Notes: a model not told the origin generated them from the letters alone. DNA of 64,000 nucleotides from Flavobacteriales bacterium (GCA_013204105.1 JABMOM010000025.1:26364-90363), one strand, 5' to 3'. Counted from the first letter of the stretch, positions 48,817-59,148 are shown. Numbers and translations are program-made.

Positions 48817-51800
48817 ATGAACGCGAAACACTTACGGTCGCTCTTGACGTCATGGCTGCTCTTACTGGCAGTTTCTTCGTTTGCCCAAGACGCCACCCTC
48901 AAAGGACTATTGAAAGGCGAAGATGGATTTCCACTCGTGGGTGCCACCGTTATCGTTGAAGGCACCTCCCCTTTTCTGGGTGCTTCCTCTGACTTGGATG
49001 GCAACTACGAGATCGAAGGGATCAAACCGGGAACCTACAACATCAAATTCTCCTACATCGGCTTCTTGGCCATCACCGAGGAAATGACGTTTGCCGCTGG
49101 AGAATCAAAGACCAGCAATACCACCATGGAAATGGATGGCGTGCTCCTGAGTGAAGCGGTCGTGATCGGATACGGTACCACCAACGCCGACGACCTAACG
49201 GGTTCGACCAAGGTGATCAGCGAAGAAGACTTTGGGCGCGGAAACATCACCACACCAGAGCAATTGATCTCTGGAAAGGTTTCTGGAGTGCAGATCACCT
49301 CCAATAACGGAGCACCGGGATCTGGAAGTACCATCCGTATTCGAGGAGGGACATCCTTGAACGCGAGCAATGATCCACTCATCGTGATCGATGGCGTGCC
49401 CTTGGACAACAACAGCATCTCTGGAGCCGCCAATCCGCTCACGCTCATCAACCCCAACGACATTGAAAACATGGTGGTCTTAAAGGATGCCTCCGCTGCC
49501 GCCATTTATGGTTCGCGTGGAGCCAATGGTGTTATTCTGATTACCACCAAGAAGGGCGCCCAAGGAAAGACTCCCTTTCAAGTGGACCTGCAACAGAAGA
49601 TATCCCTCTCTACCATCACCCGAAAAGTGAACGTGATGGACACCGCTCAATACCGCGCCGCGGTTCGGGAATTTGGAACATCGACGCAGTCGTCCTTGAT
49701 GGGAAACGCCAACACAGACTGGCAAGACGAAATCTACCGGAATGCGCTCATCCTGGAAACCAACGTAGGAATTACTGGCGGCATCGAGGCACTCCCTTAC
49801 CGATTGTCGTTCAACTACAAAGATGAAAACGGCGTGCTCGACCGCGATAACATGAAGCGCTATGCCGGCGGATTGAACCTCACGCCAAAGTTCTTAGACG
49901 ATCACTTGGCCGTTGACATCAGCACCAAGTACTCAATCACCAAAAGCGTGTTTGCAGACCAGGGTGCCATTGGCTCCGCCATCAGTTTTGACCCTACTCA
50001 ACCCGTGTACTCAAACGACCCGGAATTGAACGGAGGCACCTACACTTATCCATCGGACTATGAGCGCTTCGGCGGATACTATGAGTGGATTCGCCCCAGC
50101 GGCAATCCGGATCCGCTTGCCGTGCGCAACCCGGTTGGACTCCTCTACCAACGCGATGATTTTGGCAATGCAGATCGCTTCATCGGAAACGCCAAATTGG
50201 ATTACAAGCTCCATTTTCTTCCTGACCTGCATTTGATTATGAACGTAGGATATGACTACGCTCACGGTTATGGAACGGTCACCGTTTCTGATTCTGCCGC
50301 TGGATCCTACATTCAAGGTGGGCGTCAAGAACGCTACGACCAAGTCAAGACCAATCAATTGCTTGAGACCTACTTCAACTACAAGAAGAACTTCGAAGGC
50401 GCAAAAAGTGAAATTGACCTCACGGGAGGATATTCATACCAATTCTGGCACCGCGAAACTGAGGCGTTCCCCGTATTGAACATCGCCGAAGACACGATCA
50501 CGCCGCCGGGCATCCCGGGTTGGAACGAAAATGCTTTGATTTCCTACTACGGTCGAATGATCTACACCTTCAACGGTCGCTACCTATTGACCGCCACGTT
50601 GAGACAAGACGGTTCAAGTCGATTTGCACCTGAGAATCGATGGGGATTGTTTCCATCAGTAGCCGGAGCATGGCGTATCTCTGACGAGGCTTTCTTGAAG
50701 GATTCCAAGACCTTGTCGTATTTGAAATTACGTGGGGGTTGGGGCATCACAGGACAGCAAGATTTTGACAACGACTATCCCTACATCGCGAACTACCAGA
50801 CCAGTACAACCACCGCGCAATACTTGCTGGGTGGACAGTACTATAACCTCTTCCGTCCTGATGGATTTGACTACAACATCAAATGGGAAGAGACCATGTC
50901 TTACAACCTAGGTATCGATTACGGCTTCTTCAGGGACCGTATTTCTGGATCCTTAGACTTCTACCTCAAGAACACTTATGATTTGTTAGCCGTCATCGAC
51001 GTGCCGGCCGGCGTCAACTTTAAGAATGAAATCTTGACCAATGTGGGTTCGATGATCAATAGAGGATTCGAATTTGAGTTCAGCGCCATAGCCATTCAGA
51101 AGAAAGACCTCCAACTGGACCTTGGCGCGAACATTACCCTGAACCAAAATGAGGTCACCCAACTTACCAAAGTAGCGGACAGCAACAACGTCGGTATTCT
51201 TACCGGCAGCATTTCAGGCGCAGGTATTGGCAACAACGTCCAAGTCCACACGGTTGGGTTTCCAACGAATTCATTTTACGTATTCGAGCAGCTATACGAC
51301 GACGATGGAAAGCCGCTTGAAGATCAATTCGCCGACCTCAATGGTGACAGCATCATCAATCAGGACGATCGCTACCACTACAAGCAGGCAGCGCCTCAGA
51401 TGTACCTCGGATTTTACGGCAACCTGCGCTACAAGCAATGGTCACTCGGTTTCAACCTCCGCAGTGAAGTCGGCCGATACATTTACAACAACGTCCGTTC
51501 TTCTAGAGCCTACTATAACGCAATCCCTTCGCAGAATTTCTTGGTCAACTTGAACGAGGACTTTCTAGAAGATCAAATCATTCAAACAACCACAAACCAA
51601 ACCTTGTCTGACCTTTATGTAGAACGTGCTGACTTCCTCCGCATGGACTACCTGAACGTCGGATACGACTTTGGTAAAATCTGGAACGAGCGCATGAGCC
51701 TAAGGGTCGGAGCCGCCGTCAACAACGTGTTCCTATTGACCACTTATTCCGGACTTGATCCTGAGATCTCCGGGGGCATTGACAACAACTTCTACCCGCG

Positions 51801-51840
51801 TCCGAGGATCTACTCGTTCAACCTAAACCTGTCTTTCTAA
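48817..51840 (+). CDS. susC: SusC/RagA-family TonB-linked outer-membrane transporter
   Basis: A 1007-residue TonB-dependent porin: signal peptide (ending SSFAQ), a CarboxypepD-reg-like N-terminal domain (TLKGLLKGEDGFPLVGATVIVEG), TonB-box region with the EAVVIGYG motif, plug domain (GSTIRIRGGTSLNASNDPLIVIDG) and a 22-strand barrel ending SFNLNLSF. Imports glycans bound by the SusD partner. In this locus the cargo is inferred to be alpha-glucan oligosaccharides because of the neighbouring GH13 and GH65 genes. SusD follows after 13 bp. No clear -33/-7 promoter found upstream. Confidence 0.95.
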   Translation: MNAKHLRSLLTSWLLLLAVSSFAQDATLKGLLKGEDGFPLVGATVIVEGTSPFLGASSDLDGNYEIEGIKPGTYNIKFSYIGFLAITEEMTFAAGESKTSNTTMEMDGVLLSEAVVIGYGTTNADDLTGSTKVISEEDFGRGNITTPEQLISGKVSGVQITSNNGAPGSGSTIRIRGGTSLNASNDPLIVIDGVPLDNNSISGAANPLTLINPNDIENMVVLKDASAAAIYGSRGANGVILITTKKGAQGKTPFQVDLQQKISLSTITRKVNVMDTAQYRAAVREFGTSTQSSLMGNANTDWQDEIYRNALILETNVGITGGIEALPYRLSFNYKDENGVLDRDNMKRYAGGLNLTPKFLDDHLAVDISTKYSITKSVFADQGAIGSAISFDPTQPVYSNDPELNGGTYTYPSDYERFGGYYEWIRPSGNPDPLAVRNPVGLLYQRDDFGNADRFIGNAKLDYKLHFLPDLHLIMNVGYDYAHGYGTVTVSDSAAGSYIQGGRQERYDQVKTNQLLETYFNYKKNFEGAKSEIDLTGGYSYQFWHRETEAFPVLNIAEDTITPPGIPGWNENALISYYGRMIYTFNGRYLLTATLRQDGSSRFAPENRWGLFPSVAGAWRISDEAFLKDSKTLSYLKLRGGWGITGQQDFDNDYPYIANYQTSTTTAQYLLGGQYYNLFRPDGFDYNIKWEETMSYNLGIDYGFFRDRISGSLDFYLKNTYDLLAVIDVPAGVNFKNEILTNVGSMINRGFEFEFSAIAIQKKDLQLDLGANITLNQNEVTQLTKVADSNNVGILTGSISGAGIGNNVQVHTVGFPTNSFYVFEQLYDDDGKPLEDQFADLNGDSIINQDDRYHYKQAAPQMYLGFYGNLRYKQWSLGFNLRSEVGRYIYNNVRSSRAYYNAIPSQNFLVNLNEDFLEDQIIQTTTNQTLSDLYVERADFLRMDYLNVGYDFGKIWNERMSLRVGAAVNNVFLLTTYSGLDPEISGGIDNNFYPRPRIYSFNLNLSF

Positions 51841-51853
51841 AAGCACCGCAATC

Positions 51854-53443
51854 ATGAATAATCGAATCATAAAGACCATTCTTCCACTTGTGTTCGCGCT
51901 TTTAGCAATGACTGCGTGCCACAAGGACCTCAACCTTACGCCCAAGTACGGTTTCAACTCAGCCGCTGTCTACGACACCGCAGACAACTACATCAACGTC
52001 GTGGCTAAGCTGTACGCTGGTTTCGTGTTGAGTGGTAACGAAGGCCCCGCAGGAAATCCTGACATCGCAGACATCGACGAGGGCTTCTCTCCTTATCTCC
52101 GCGTATACTGGAACTTGCAAGAATTATCCACCGATGCCACGAAGTGCCGCTGGAATGACGTTGGAATTCCTGAGCTGAACACCATGCGTTGGAGTTCATC
52201 CAATTCATTTGTGAAAGCGATGTATTCGCGCCTGTTTTTCCAGATTACCCTGGCCAATGAATTCATTCGGGAGTGTTCTGAAGAAAACATGGAACGACGT
52301 GGCTTCTCGGAGGTCGATAAGGAATTGATTCGCGGGTATCGTGCAGAAGCGCGTTGGATCCGAGCCTTTGTGTGGACGCATGCCATCGACCTCTTTGGTG
52401 GCAATGTTCCGTTCGTGACGGAAGCGGATGGTATCGGTTCTCAATTACCCCCACAGACGAACGCCAAGGAGCTCTTTGCCTATGTTGAACAAGAGTTAAT
52501 TGACCTTGAGTCCGAACTTCCTGCCGTCGGCGCCGCCGACTACCCACGTGTGGATCGAGGGGCGCTCTATTTCTTACTTGCTAAGATGTACCTCAATGCA
52601 AATACCTGGATCGGAGAAGATCGATATTCGGACTGCGTGACCTACTTGGATAAAATCACGAATTCAAATGCCTATTCTCTGGAGTCCAACTACCAGCAAC
52701 TGTTTACGTTGAACAATGAGAATTCGTCGGAAGCGATTTTCTCTGTGGCTTGCGACGGCGCATTCACCCAATCCTACGGAGGCACCACCTTCCTCGTGCA
52801 TGCATTTGTAGGGGGTACGATGGTTCCTGGAGACTACGGCATCACGGGCGGATGGGAAGGATACCGCGCGACCAAGGCCTACACGGATCTCTTCGTAGCA
52901 GATTCCGCCACCAGCGACCGCTTCACTTGGTACCACAAGGATCACATCCAAAGCATCGACACCTTCGACCAATTCCATCACGGTTGGGCGATGACCAAGT
53001 ACAAGAACGTCTACCTCGAGAGCAATGGTGACATAACAACCCCTGACAACTACTCGCTGAACTCTCAAGTGAACTTGGATTTCCATTGGATGCGCCTTTC
53101 TGAGGTATACCTGATGTATGCCGAATGTGCTGCTAGAGGATACGGAAACAGCGGGCAAGGACTGACTTATATCAATATGCTCCGCACACGAGCCGGTGCG
53201 CCCACAGTAGGTTCATACGACCTCAACTTCATCTTGGATGAAAGGGGCCGCGAACTGTCTTGGGAAGGAAAGCGCCGGACCGATTTAGTTCGCTTTGGCA
53301 AATTCACTTCGAGCGATTATGTATGGGAATGGAAAGGCAATGATCCGATTGGAATTGGCGTCTCCGACCACCTCAACATCTACCCGCTCAACGCGGACGA
53401 TGTGATCGCCAACCCGAACTTGACACAGAACCCTGGTTACTGA
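51854..53443 (+). CDS. susD: SusD/RagB-family glycan-binding lipoprotein
   Basis: A 529-residue lipoprotein: signal with lipobox MTAC (Cys21), a mostly alpha-helical TPR-like SusD fold (AEARWIRAFVWTHAIDLFG is the typical first helical repeat) and the C-terminal MLRTRAGAPTV and LDERGRELSWEGKRRTDLVRFGKF signature. Forms the lid of the SusC transporter. Cell-surface exposed. Followed by a UUCG-loop terminator that separates it from GH13, so it may be expressed more strongly than downstream genes. Confidence 0.95.
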   Translation: MNNRIIKTILPLVFALLAMTACHKDLNLTPKYGFNSAAVYDTADNYINVVAKLYAGFVLSGNEGPAGNPDIADIDEGFSPYLRVYWNLQELSTDATKCRWNDVGIPELNTMRWSSSNSFVKAMYSRLFFQITLANEFIRECSEENMERRGFSEVDKELIRGYRAEARWIRAFVWTHAIDLFGGNVPFVTEADGIGSQLPPQTNAKELFAYVEQELIDLESELPAVGAADYPRVDRGALYFLLAKMYLNANTWIGEDRYSDCVTYLDKITNSNAYSLESNYQQLFTLNNENSSEAIFSVACDGAFTQSYGGTTFLVHAFVGGTMVPGDYGITGGWEGYRATKAYTDLFVADSATSDRFTWYHKDHIQSIDTFDQFHHGWAMTKYKNVYLESNGDITTPDNYSLNSQVNLDFHWMRLSEVYLMYAECAARGYGNSGQGLTYINMLRTRAGAPTVGSYDLNFILDERGRELSWEGKRRTDLVRFGKFTSSDYVWEWKGNDPIGIGVSDHLNIYPLNADDVIANPNLTQNPGY

Positions 53444-53460
53444 TTTAATCCCGACCTTTC

Positions 53461-53488
53461 AAAAGCCACTTCGGTGGCTTTTTTTTGT
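53461..53488 (+). terminator. terminator between susD and the SusA-like GH13
   Basis: AAAAGCCAC-ttcg-GTGGCTTTT (9-bp perfect stem, UUCG tetraloop) followed by TTTT. It is nearly symmetrical, so can act on both strands. Its position within a same-strand gene series suggests partial read-through. Confidence 0.9.
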
Positions 53489-53505
53489 TTCTAAGCCATT
53501 GTCCT

Positions 53506-55344
53506 ATGCTAAAGCAATTCCTGATTTTACTTTCGATTGGTTGCCTGAGTTTGAACCTCTCCGCCCAAGCTTGGGCTGAACTTGTGGAACCACCCCATTG
53601 GTGGGTAGGAATGGCCGAGACGGAGCTACAGCTCATGCTCTACGGTGAAGACATTGGAAAATGTACCGCGAGCGCAGCAGGCAAAGTGCTTCAGGTAGTA
53701 CGTACAGAGACCACGGACAACCCCAACTACCTCTTCATCACCTTGCAAATCTCCGGCTCCGCAAAACCAGGCGACTATCCCATCACGCTCGAACGGGAAG
53801 GGAAGAAGAAGACCTTCGACTATACCTTCAAATCACGCCGACCAGGTTCCAACGAGCGCGAAGGCTTTAACACGTCTGATGTTATCTACCTCATCACGCC
53901 CGATCGCTTCGCCAATGGAGATCCAAAGAATGATGCTGTCAAGGAAATGGCCGAAGGCCCTGATCGCGCATTCAAAGGCGGCAGACATGGCGGCGACATC
54001 CAAGGCATGCGCGACCACCTCGACTACATCGCAGGCATGGGATTCACCGCGATTTGGAGCAGTCCAGTGATCGAAAATCGACAACCCGAATATTCCTACC
54101 ACGGCTACAGCACCACCGATTTCTATCGGATCGACCCGCGCATGGGGTCCCTAGAAGACTACAAGGCCCTGAGCGCTGAGGCCCACGACAAGGGAGTGAA
54201 ATTGGTTATGGATCAGATCATGAACCACATCGGATCCGGACATTGGTGGGTCCAAGACCACCCGAGCTCAGACTGGGTCAACAACGATTGGAAGTACAAA
54301 TGGAACAAGCACTACCGAAGCACGATCCACGACCCCTATAGCGCAGCCGAAGATTCGTTGAGCATGACCGATGGCTGGTTTGTAGAGAGCATGCCCGACC
54401 TGAACCAGCGAAATCCTCTGCTCGCCAAATACTTGATCCAAAATTCCATCTGGTGGGTCGAAGAAGCCGATTTGAGTGGCATTCGAATGGACACCTACCC
54501 GTACTCCGACAAAGACTTCATGGCGAATTGGTCCTGCGCGATCATGAAAGAATACCCCAACTTCAACATCGTGGGTGAAGAGTGGACAATGAACCCAGCT
54601 TACATTTCATATTGGCAGCGAGGAAACAGCCGAGGATACCCCTCATGCGTTCCGAGTATGTTTGATTTCCCTACCCAAAAAGCCCTGGTAGAAGCCCTGA
54701 CAGAAGAGGAATCTTGGTGGGGAGGTTGGTTCAAATTGTACGAGGCCCTTGCCCAAGACTTCCAATACGCCGACCCCTATAACCTCATGATCTTTCCGGA
54801 CAACCATGACATGGATCGCTTCTACCGCCAGATCGGCGAAGACTTGAATCGCTACAAATTGGGGATGGCCTTCATGGCAACTACACGCGGTATTCCACAG
54901 ATTTACTATGGAACGGAGCTTCTGTTCAACAACACCGAGAAGGGTGACCATGGAACCATTCGCATCGATTTTCCCGGGGGTTGGGAGGGTGATGCCGTCA
55001 ACGGCTTTACGGGTGAAGGACTAAACGCGGATCAAAGTGAAGCACAGCAATTCACGCGACGCTTGCTGAAATGGAGGAAAACTGCTCCTGCGATACATTC
55101 AGGAAAAATGACCCACTACGGACCGCAAGATGGCGTCTACGTCTACTTCCGTTACAACGCCGACCAGCGGATCATGGTCATCCTCAACAAGAATAAAACT
55201 CCCTACAAAATGTCCTTCGACCGTTTCAAGGAGAGCCTCGGCGACAGCGAAGGAGGCACGAATGTCATGACGAAAACTTTCGTCTCGCTAGACGAGCAGT
55301 TGAACCTAGAGCCGATGCAACCCTTGATCATTGAGTTGGAATGA
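53506..55344 (+). CDS. GH13 alpha-amylase/neopullulanase, SusA-like
   Basis: A 612-residue secreted GH13 enzyme: signal peptide (ending LSAQ), N-terminal beta-sandwich like the Cyclo-malto-dext_N module (LVEPPHWWVGMAETELQLMLYG, about 25-110), and the catalytic barrel with region I DQIMNHIG, nucleophile Asp329 in GIRMDTYPYS, acid/base Glu358 in GEEW and Asp435 in FPDNHDMDR. C-terminal beta domain after. SusA-type enzymes cut alpha-glucans in the periplasm. ATG 53506 fits the signal peptide; the frame upstream runs into the terminator. Overlaps the esterase gene by 4 bp. Confidence 0.9.
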   Translation: MLKQFLILLSIGCLSLNLSAQAWAELVEPPHWWVGMAETELQLMLYGEDIGKCTASAAGKVLQVVRTETTDNPNYLFITLQISGSAKPGDYPITLEREGKKKTFDYTFKSRRPGSNEREGFNTSDVIYLITPDRFANGDPKNDAVKEMAEGPDRAFKGGRHGGDIQGMRDHLDYIAGMGFTAIWSSPVIENRQPEYSYHGYSTTDFYRIDPRMGSLEDYKALSAEAHDKGVKLVMDQIMNHIGSGHWWVQDHPSSDWVNNDWKYKWNKHYRSTIHDPYSAAEDSLSMTDGWFVESMPDLNQRNPLLAKYLIQNSIWWVEEADLSGIRMDTYPYSDKDFMANWSCAIMKEYPNFNIVGEEWTMNPAYISYWQRGNSRGYPSCVPSMFDFPTQKALVEALTEEESWWGGWFKLYEALAQDFQYADPYNLMIFPDNHDMDRFYRQIGEDLNRYKLGMAFMATTRGIPQIYYGTELLFNNTEKGDHGTIRIDFPGGWEGDAVNGFTGEGLNADQSEAQQFTRRLLKWRKTAPAIHSGKMTHYGPQDGVYVYFRYNADQRIMVILNKNKTPYKMSFDRFKESLGDSEGGTNVMTKTFVSLDEQLNLEPMQPLIIELE

Positions 55345-56249
55345 AAGCGCTTTGCTACCTCACTTGCTGTTTACTGTTGGCTGGATGCACATCTACGCCG
55401 AAAGAAGAAGTATTGGTCTCAAGGATTGAAACCCATGAAGCCTTCGCCTCTGAATACGTGGATGCACGCAACGTGAGCGTCTTCCTACCGCGCCAATACT
55501 TCGAAGCCGATGCCCCGCCTTTTCGGGTCTTGTACATGCACGACGGTCAAAACGTCTTCACCCCTGAAACCGCATATGGAGGTGTAGCATGGGAAGCCGA
55601 TAGCGCTCTGCAAGCCATGATGGATTCTGGATCGATTCCCCCGTCCATCATCGTAGCCATTTCAAACAACGGGATGAAACGCTACGCAGAATACTGTCCA
55701 GAAAAACCCTTCCTGGCCTTGGATTCATCCGTACAAGACAGCGTATCTGCAGAGTACAATTTGGAGAAAAAGCTCGCCGATGAATACCTCCTCTTCATCA
55801 CCAAAGAACTGAAGCCCTTCATCGACTCCAACTATAAAACCTACACGGATCCAGGACACACCTTCATGATGGGTTCCAGTATGGGCGGTTTGATTTCGTG
55901 CTATGCATTGTTGGAATACCCCGATGTTTTCGGCGGAGCAGCCTGCCTCTCCACACATTGGCCTTTCTCCCACTCGCCGGGGCCACATCCATTTCCTGAA
56001 GTGATGGAAGATTACGTAGCTCAGACCATTTCCCGCTTGGATTCGACGCATCGCCTCTACTTTGACTACGGCACCGTTACGCTGGATTCGCTCTACCCCC
56101 CTTATCAGCAACGCGTAGACAGCATCATCGATGCAAGCGATTGGAATGGAGACCATTTGAGCCTCCAATTCATCGGCGCCGAACACAATGAGAACTCGTG
56201 GAAGGCGCGCATCGGCACTCCGCTTTCGTTTCTACTGAAGAATTGGTAA
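55341..56249 (+). CDS. CE1-like esterase/alpha-beta hydrolase (lipoprotein)
   Basis: A 302-residue lipoprotein: lipobox LAGC (Cys15), then a putative esterase (esterase D / CE1-like) fold with FRVLYMHDGQNVFTPE (about 62-77), nucleophile elbow MGSSMGGLIS (Ser about 176) and C-terminal His in GAEHNENSW. Overlaps the GH13 stop (ATGA) and is the last gene of the plus-strand sus series. Such esterases also attack glucan-linked acyl groups or hydrolyse sugar esters; the substrate is unknown. It converges with the MFS transporter 2 bp away. Confidence 0.75.
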   Translation: MKALCYLTCCLLLAGCTSTPKEEVLVSRIETHEAFASEYVDARNVSVFLPRQYFEADAPPFRVLYMHDGQNVFTPETAYGGVAWEADSALQAMMDSGSIPPSIIVAISNNGMKRYAEYCPEKPFLALDSSVQDSVSAEYNLEKKLADEYLLFITKELKPFIDSNYKTYTDPGHTFMMGSSMGGLISCYALLEYPDVFGGAACLSTHWPFSHSPGPHPFPEVMEDYVAQTISRLDSTHRLYFDYGTVTLDSLYPPYQQRVDSIIDASDWNGDHLSLQFIGAEHNENSWKARIGTPLSFLLKNW

Positions 56250-56251
56250 GA

Positions 56252-57718
56252 TTACGCTCCCCCCTCGACCCAGCTCGCTTTTAGCAAGGCATCCCTGTGC
56301 TCCATTTCTTTGATCTCCGTTTCGTTGAACAAGGGTTCACGGACACGAAGCGTAAGGACGGCAGCCGCTAGAAATAACACTCCCCCAAAGACAAGGTAGT
56401 ATATCGAATAGTCGTCGAAAAAAGCGTGGACGATCGGTCCTCCGAAGAGCGCATTGATGATCTGAGGAATGACGATGAAGAAGTTGAAGATGCCCATGTA
56501 CACCCCCATTTTGGCCGCTGGCAATGAATCGATGAGCAAGGCATAGGGCATGGAAAGGATGCTGGCCCAGGCAAAGCCAATGCCGATCATGCTTATGATG
56601 AGCATGTTGGGATCGGTAATGAAATACATGGACAACAAGCCTATTCCTCCAGAACTCAATGCCAATACGTGCACAAATTTCCGGCTTGTTTTTCTGGCCA
56701 AGGGCGAGAGCAGAAACGCGAAAATCAGGGCGAAGAAATTATACCATCCGAAAAGGAATCCAGTCTGATCCCCTGCAGTGTTGAAGACAGCGCTGCTGGT
56801 ATCATCTGGAGTCAATCCATAGTGATGGGTCGCCAAGCTTGAAGTGGTGTATACCCACATGGTGAAGAGGGCAAACCACGAAAAGAACTGCACCAATCCC
56901 AGCCTGCGCATACGGATGGGCATGTTGACGAAGTCCACAAAAATGTCTGTCATCTTTCCCTTGACCTTCACCTCAGGCTCTCCATTGTACCGCGCAAAAT
57001 CCTTGGGCGAATACTCCTTGATCGTAAGCACCGTATAGAGGATTGTAAGCATCAAGATCGCAGCTCCGACGTAGAACGACCACACCACATTGGGTGCTAC
57101 GGAGCCTTCCGCTGCGGAGTTGGCAACGCCAAACCAATTGGTAAGTATCCAAGGCATGAAGGAGCCTAAGATGGCTCCAAAGCTGATCAGGATGGTCTGC
57201 ACGCTGAAGCCGATCGTTCCTTGACTCTTTGGGAGCATGTCTCCTACCAAAGCCCGAAAAGGTTCCATTGAAATATTGAAGGATGCGTCCATCAACGCGA
57301 GGAATCCAATACCCACCCATAGGATGGCGGTGATGCCCAAGAAGTCCATGGCATACATCGACTCGCCCGCAACGATGTTCGAATTAGGAAGGAAGATCAA
57401 GCCTAAACAAGCCAATACTGCACCGACGAGGAAGTAGGGTTTCCTGCGCCCGAACTTACCCCAGGTATTGTCTCCCATGTGACCGATGATCGGCTGAACG
57501 ATCAATCCAGTCAGCGGTGCCACCAACCAAAACCATGAAAGCTCATGGACATCTGCGCCGAAATTGGCGAGGATGCGGCTGGCATTTCCGTTCTGCAGCC
57601 CGAAGCCCATCTGTATGCCCATGAACCCCATGCTGAGGTTGATGATGGAGCCCATACCGAGCTTTGGCTTGTCGATGGCAGCAGCAGTTTCAGTGGCAAC
57701 GTGTGGATCGGTTTGCAT
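56252..57718 (-). CDS. MFS sugar transporter, SLC45/maltose-type
   Basis: A 488-residue transporter with twelve membrane segments: MGFMGIQMGFGLQNGNASRIL in TM1, PIIGHMGDNTWGKFGRRKPYF in the first cytoplasmic loop (the GPH/SLC45 variant of the MFS signature), and repeated FAWASILSMPYALLIDSLP in the second half. These match bacterial maltose:cation symporters adjacent to maltose phosphorylase genes. It is the last gene of a minus-strand operon pgmB-GH65-GH13-GH13-MFS, so its likely cargo is maltose or malto-oligosaccharides. Start near GTG/ATG 57718 with a polar 20-residue N-terminus. Confidence 0.85.
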   Translation of the reverse strand: MQTDPHVATETAAAIDKPKLGMGSIINLSMGFMGIQMGFGLQNGNASRILANFGADVHELSWFWLVAPLTGLIVQPIIGHMGDNTWGKFGRRKPYFLVGAVLACLGLIFLPNSNIVAGESMYAMDFLGITAILWVGIGFLALMDASFNISMEPFRALVGDMLPKSQGTIGFSVQTILISFGAILGSFMPWILTNWFGVANSAAEGSVAPNVVWSFYVGAAILMLTILYTVLTIKEYSPKDFARYNGEPEVKVKGKMTDIFVDFVNMPIRMRRLGLVQFFSWFALFTMWVYTTSSLATHHYGLTPDDTSSAVFNTAGDQTGFLFGWYNFFALIFAFLLSPLARKTSRKFVHVLALSSGGIGLLSMYFITDPNMLIISMIGIGFAWASILSMPYALLIDSLPAAKMGVYMGIFNFFIVIPQIINALFGGPIVHAFFDDYSIYYLVFGGVLFLAAAVLTLRVREPLFNETEIKEMEHRDALLKASWVEGGA

Positions 57719-57737
57719 AGGGGTAGGTGTTGGTAGC

Positions 57738-59144
57738 TTATTCGTTCATCTGGAGCATGACGAAGTCATACGCCCCCAAATTCGGTCCGCTGAAATTCGT
57801 TCCGTCCATCAAAGAAAGGTCGTTGGGAGTGCCGTCAAGGTAAGCGGTGATATCCTGTGCTGCATCCGTGCAGTTCATGATGAAGCGCACGTGGTTCTCG
57901 CCTTTGATGCGATCAAATGCCATGACGCCGTTGCTGCAGTCCTCGCCCACAAAGCTGAAAGACCCTCCAAATTCGCCACCGTGCAGCGCTGGATTTTCCG
58001 CTTTGATCTCATTCAATTTTGAAAAGAAATCGACCAGTGCATAACGCTTCCAATCGATCTCGTCCTTCTCAAAGAATTCGAGGCGCTGATCCAGCACAGA
58101 CTCCTGTCCAGAGTACATCAATGGAATACCAGGCGTGGCAAAAATCAGCGCCTGAAAATTACGGGTGAGTGGGCCAAACAATTCTGTTTCGCTTCCCTTC
58201 CAGGTATTCTCATCGTGGTTGGTGGTAAACCTCAATTTGAAGGCGTCATCCGCGTATTTCTCATCTTCCTCCACCAGGAACTTGCGTAAATCATCCAAAT
58301 TATGGGCTCCTTTTCCAATCTCCATGAGCTGGTGGTGGAACCCCCATGCATACGAGGCGTTGAAGCTGGAATGCATCATGGGCTCATCCCATTCGGCGAG
58401 CATGAATACTTCCTTCATGCCGCGCAATTCACGGATCGCATCGTCCCAAAAATCTTGGGGAACTTCACCTGCCACATCGCAACGAAAACCGTCGATGTCG
58501 GCTTCGGTGATCCAAAACTTCATCGCGTCGAGCATGGCCTTGCGCATGTCTTCATTGTCGTAATTCAAGTCCGCCACGTCGCTCCAATCGGGGTTCGGAG
58601 GAATGATGTTTCCGTTTTCATCTTGGGTATACCACTCAGGGTGGTCTTTTGCCCAAGCGTTGTCAAAGGCGCTGTGGTTTGCAACCCAATCCAAAATGAC
58701 CTTCATGCCCATTGAGTGGGCCATTTTCACGGTCTTCTTGAAATCGTCCATCGTACCGAATTCCGGATTCACCGCCGTGTAATCCGAGATTGAATAATAG
58801 CTTCCTAAACTTCCCTTTCGGTTCTCTACCCCAATTGGCTGAACCGGCATGAACCATAGGATATCTACCCCCATGTTCTTCAGGCGAGGTATGCTCTTGG
58901 AAAAGGTGTTGAGCGTACCGTCCTTGGAAAACTGACGGACGTTGACCTCATACATCGTTGCGGGGCCGGCCCATTCCGGCGCATCGTTCAAGCTGTTATC
59001 AGGATGTGCGACTTCAGGCGTACTTGCCGCTGGTGCAACGGTATCTGTGTCCACAGACGCATCGTGCTGACCACCACCGCCGCAGCTGTTGAGCAAAAGC
59101 ACTGAGAAGATCGCGGAAAGAAAGGTTTTGGTTTTCATAACCAT
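57738..59144 (-). CDS. GH13 alpha-amylase (lipoprotein)
   Basis: A 468-residue lipoprotein GH13: lipobox LNSC (Cys21) followed by Gly/His-rich linker, then the barrel with region I DWVANHS, nucleophile in GFRCDVAGEV (Asp223 counting from ATG 59144), acid/base in LAEWDEP and the NHDENTW region. Compact, without N-terminal accessory domains. A second ATG two codons in is equally suitable. It sits 4 bp after the larger GH13 gene; together with it and the surface/periplasmic enzymes it digests starch-type polymers before maltose uptake. Confidence 0.88.
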   Translation of the reverse strand: MVMKTKTFLSAIFSVLLLNSCGGGGQHDASVDTDTVAPAASTPEVAHPDNSLNDAPEWAGPATMYEVNVRQFSKDGTLNTFSKSIPRLKNMGVDILWFMPVQPIGVENRKGSLGSYYSISDYTAVNPEFGTMDDFKKTVKMAHSMGMKVILDWVANHSAFDNAWAKDHPEWYTQDENGNIIPPNPDWSDVADLNYDNEDMRKAMLDAMKFWITEADIDGFRCDVAGEVPQDFWDDAIRELRGMKEVFMLAEWDEPMMHSSFNASYAWGFHHQLMEIGKGAHNLDDLRKFLVEEDEKYADDAFKLRFTTNHDENTWKGSETELFGPLTRNFQALIFATPGIPLMYSGQESVLDQRLEFFEKDEIDWKRYALVDFFSKLNEIKAENPALHGGEFGGSFSFVGEDCSNGVMAFDRIKGENHVRFIMNCTDAAQDITAYLDGTPNDLSLMDGTNFSGPNLGAYDFVMLQMNE

Positions 59145-59148
59145 GGGT

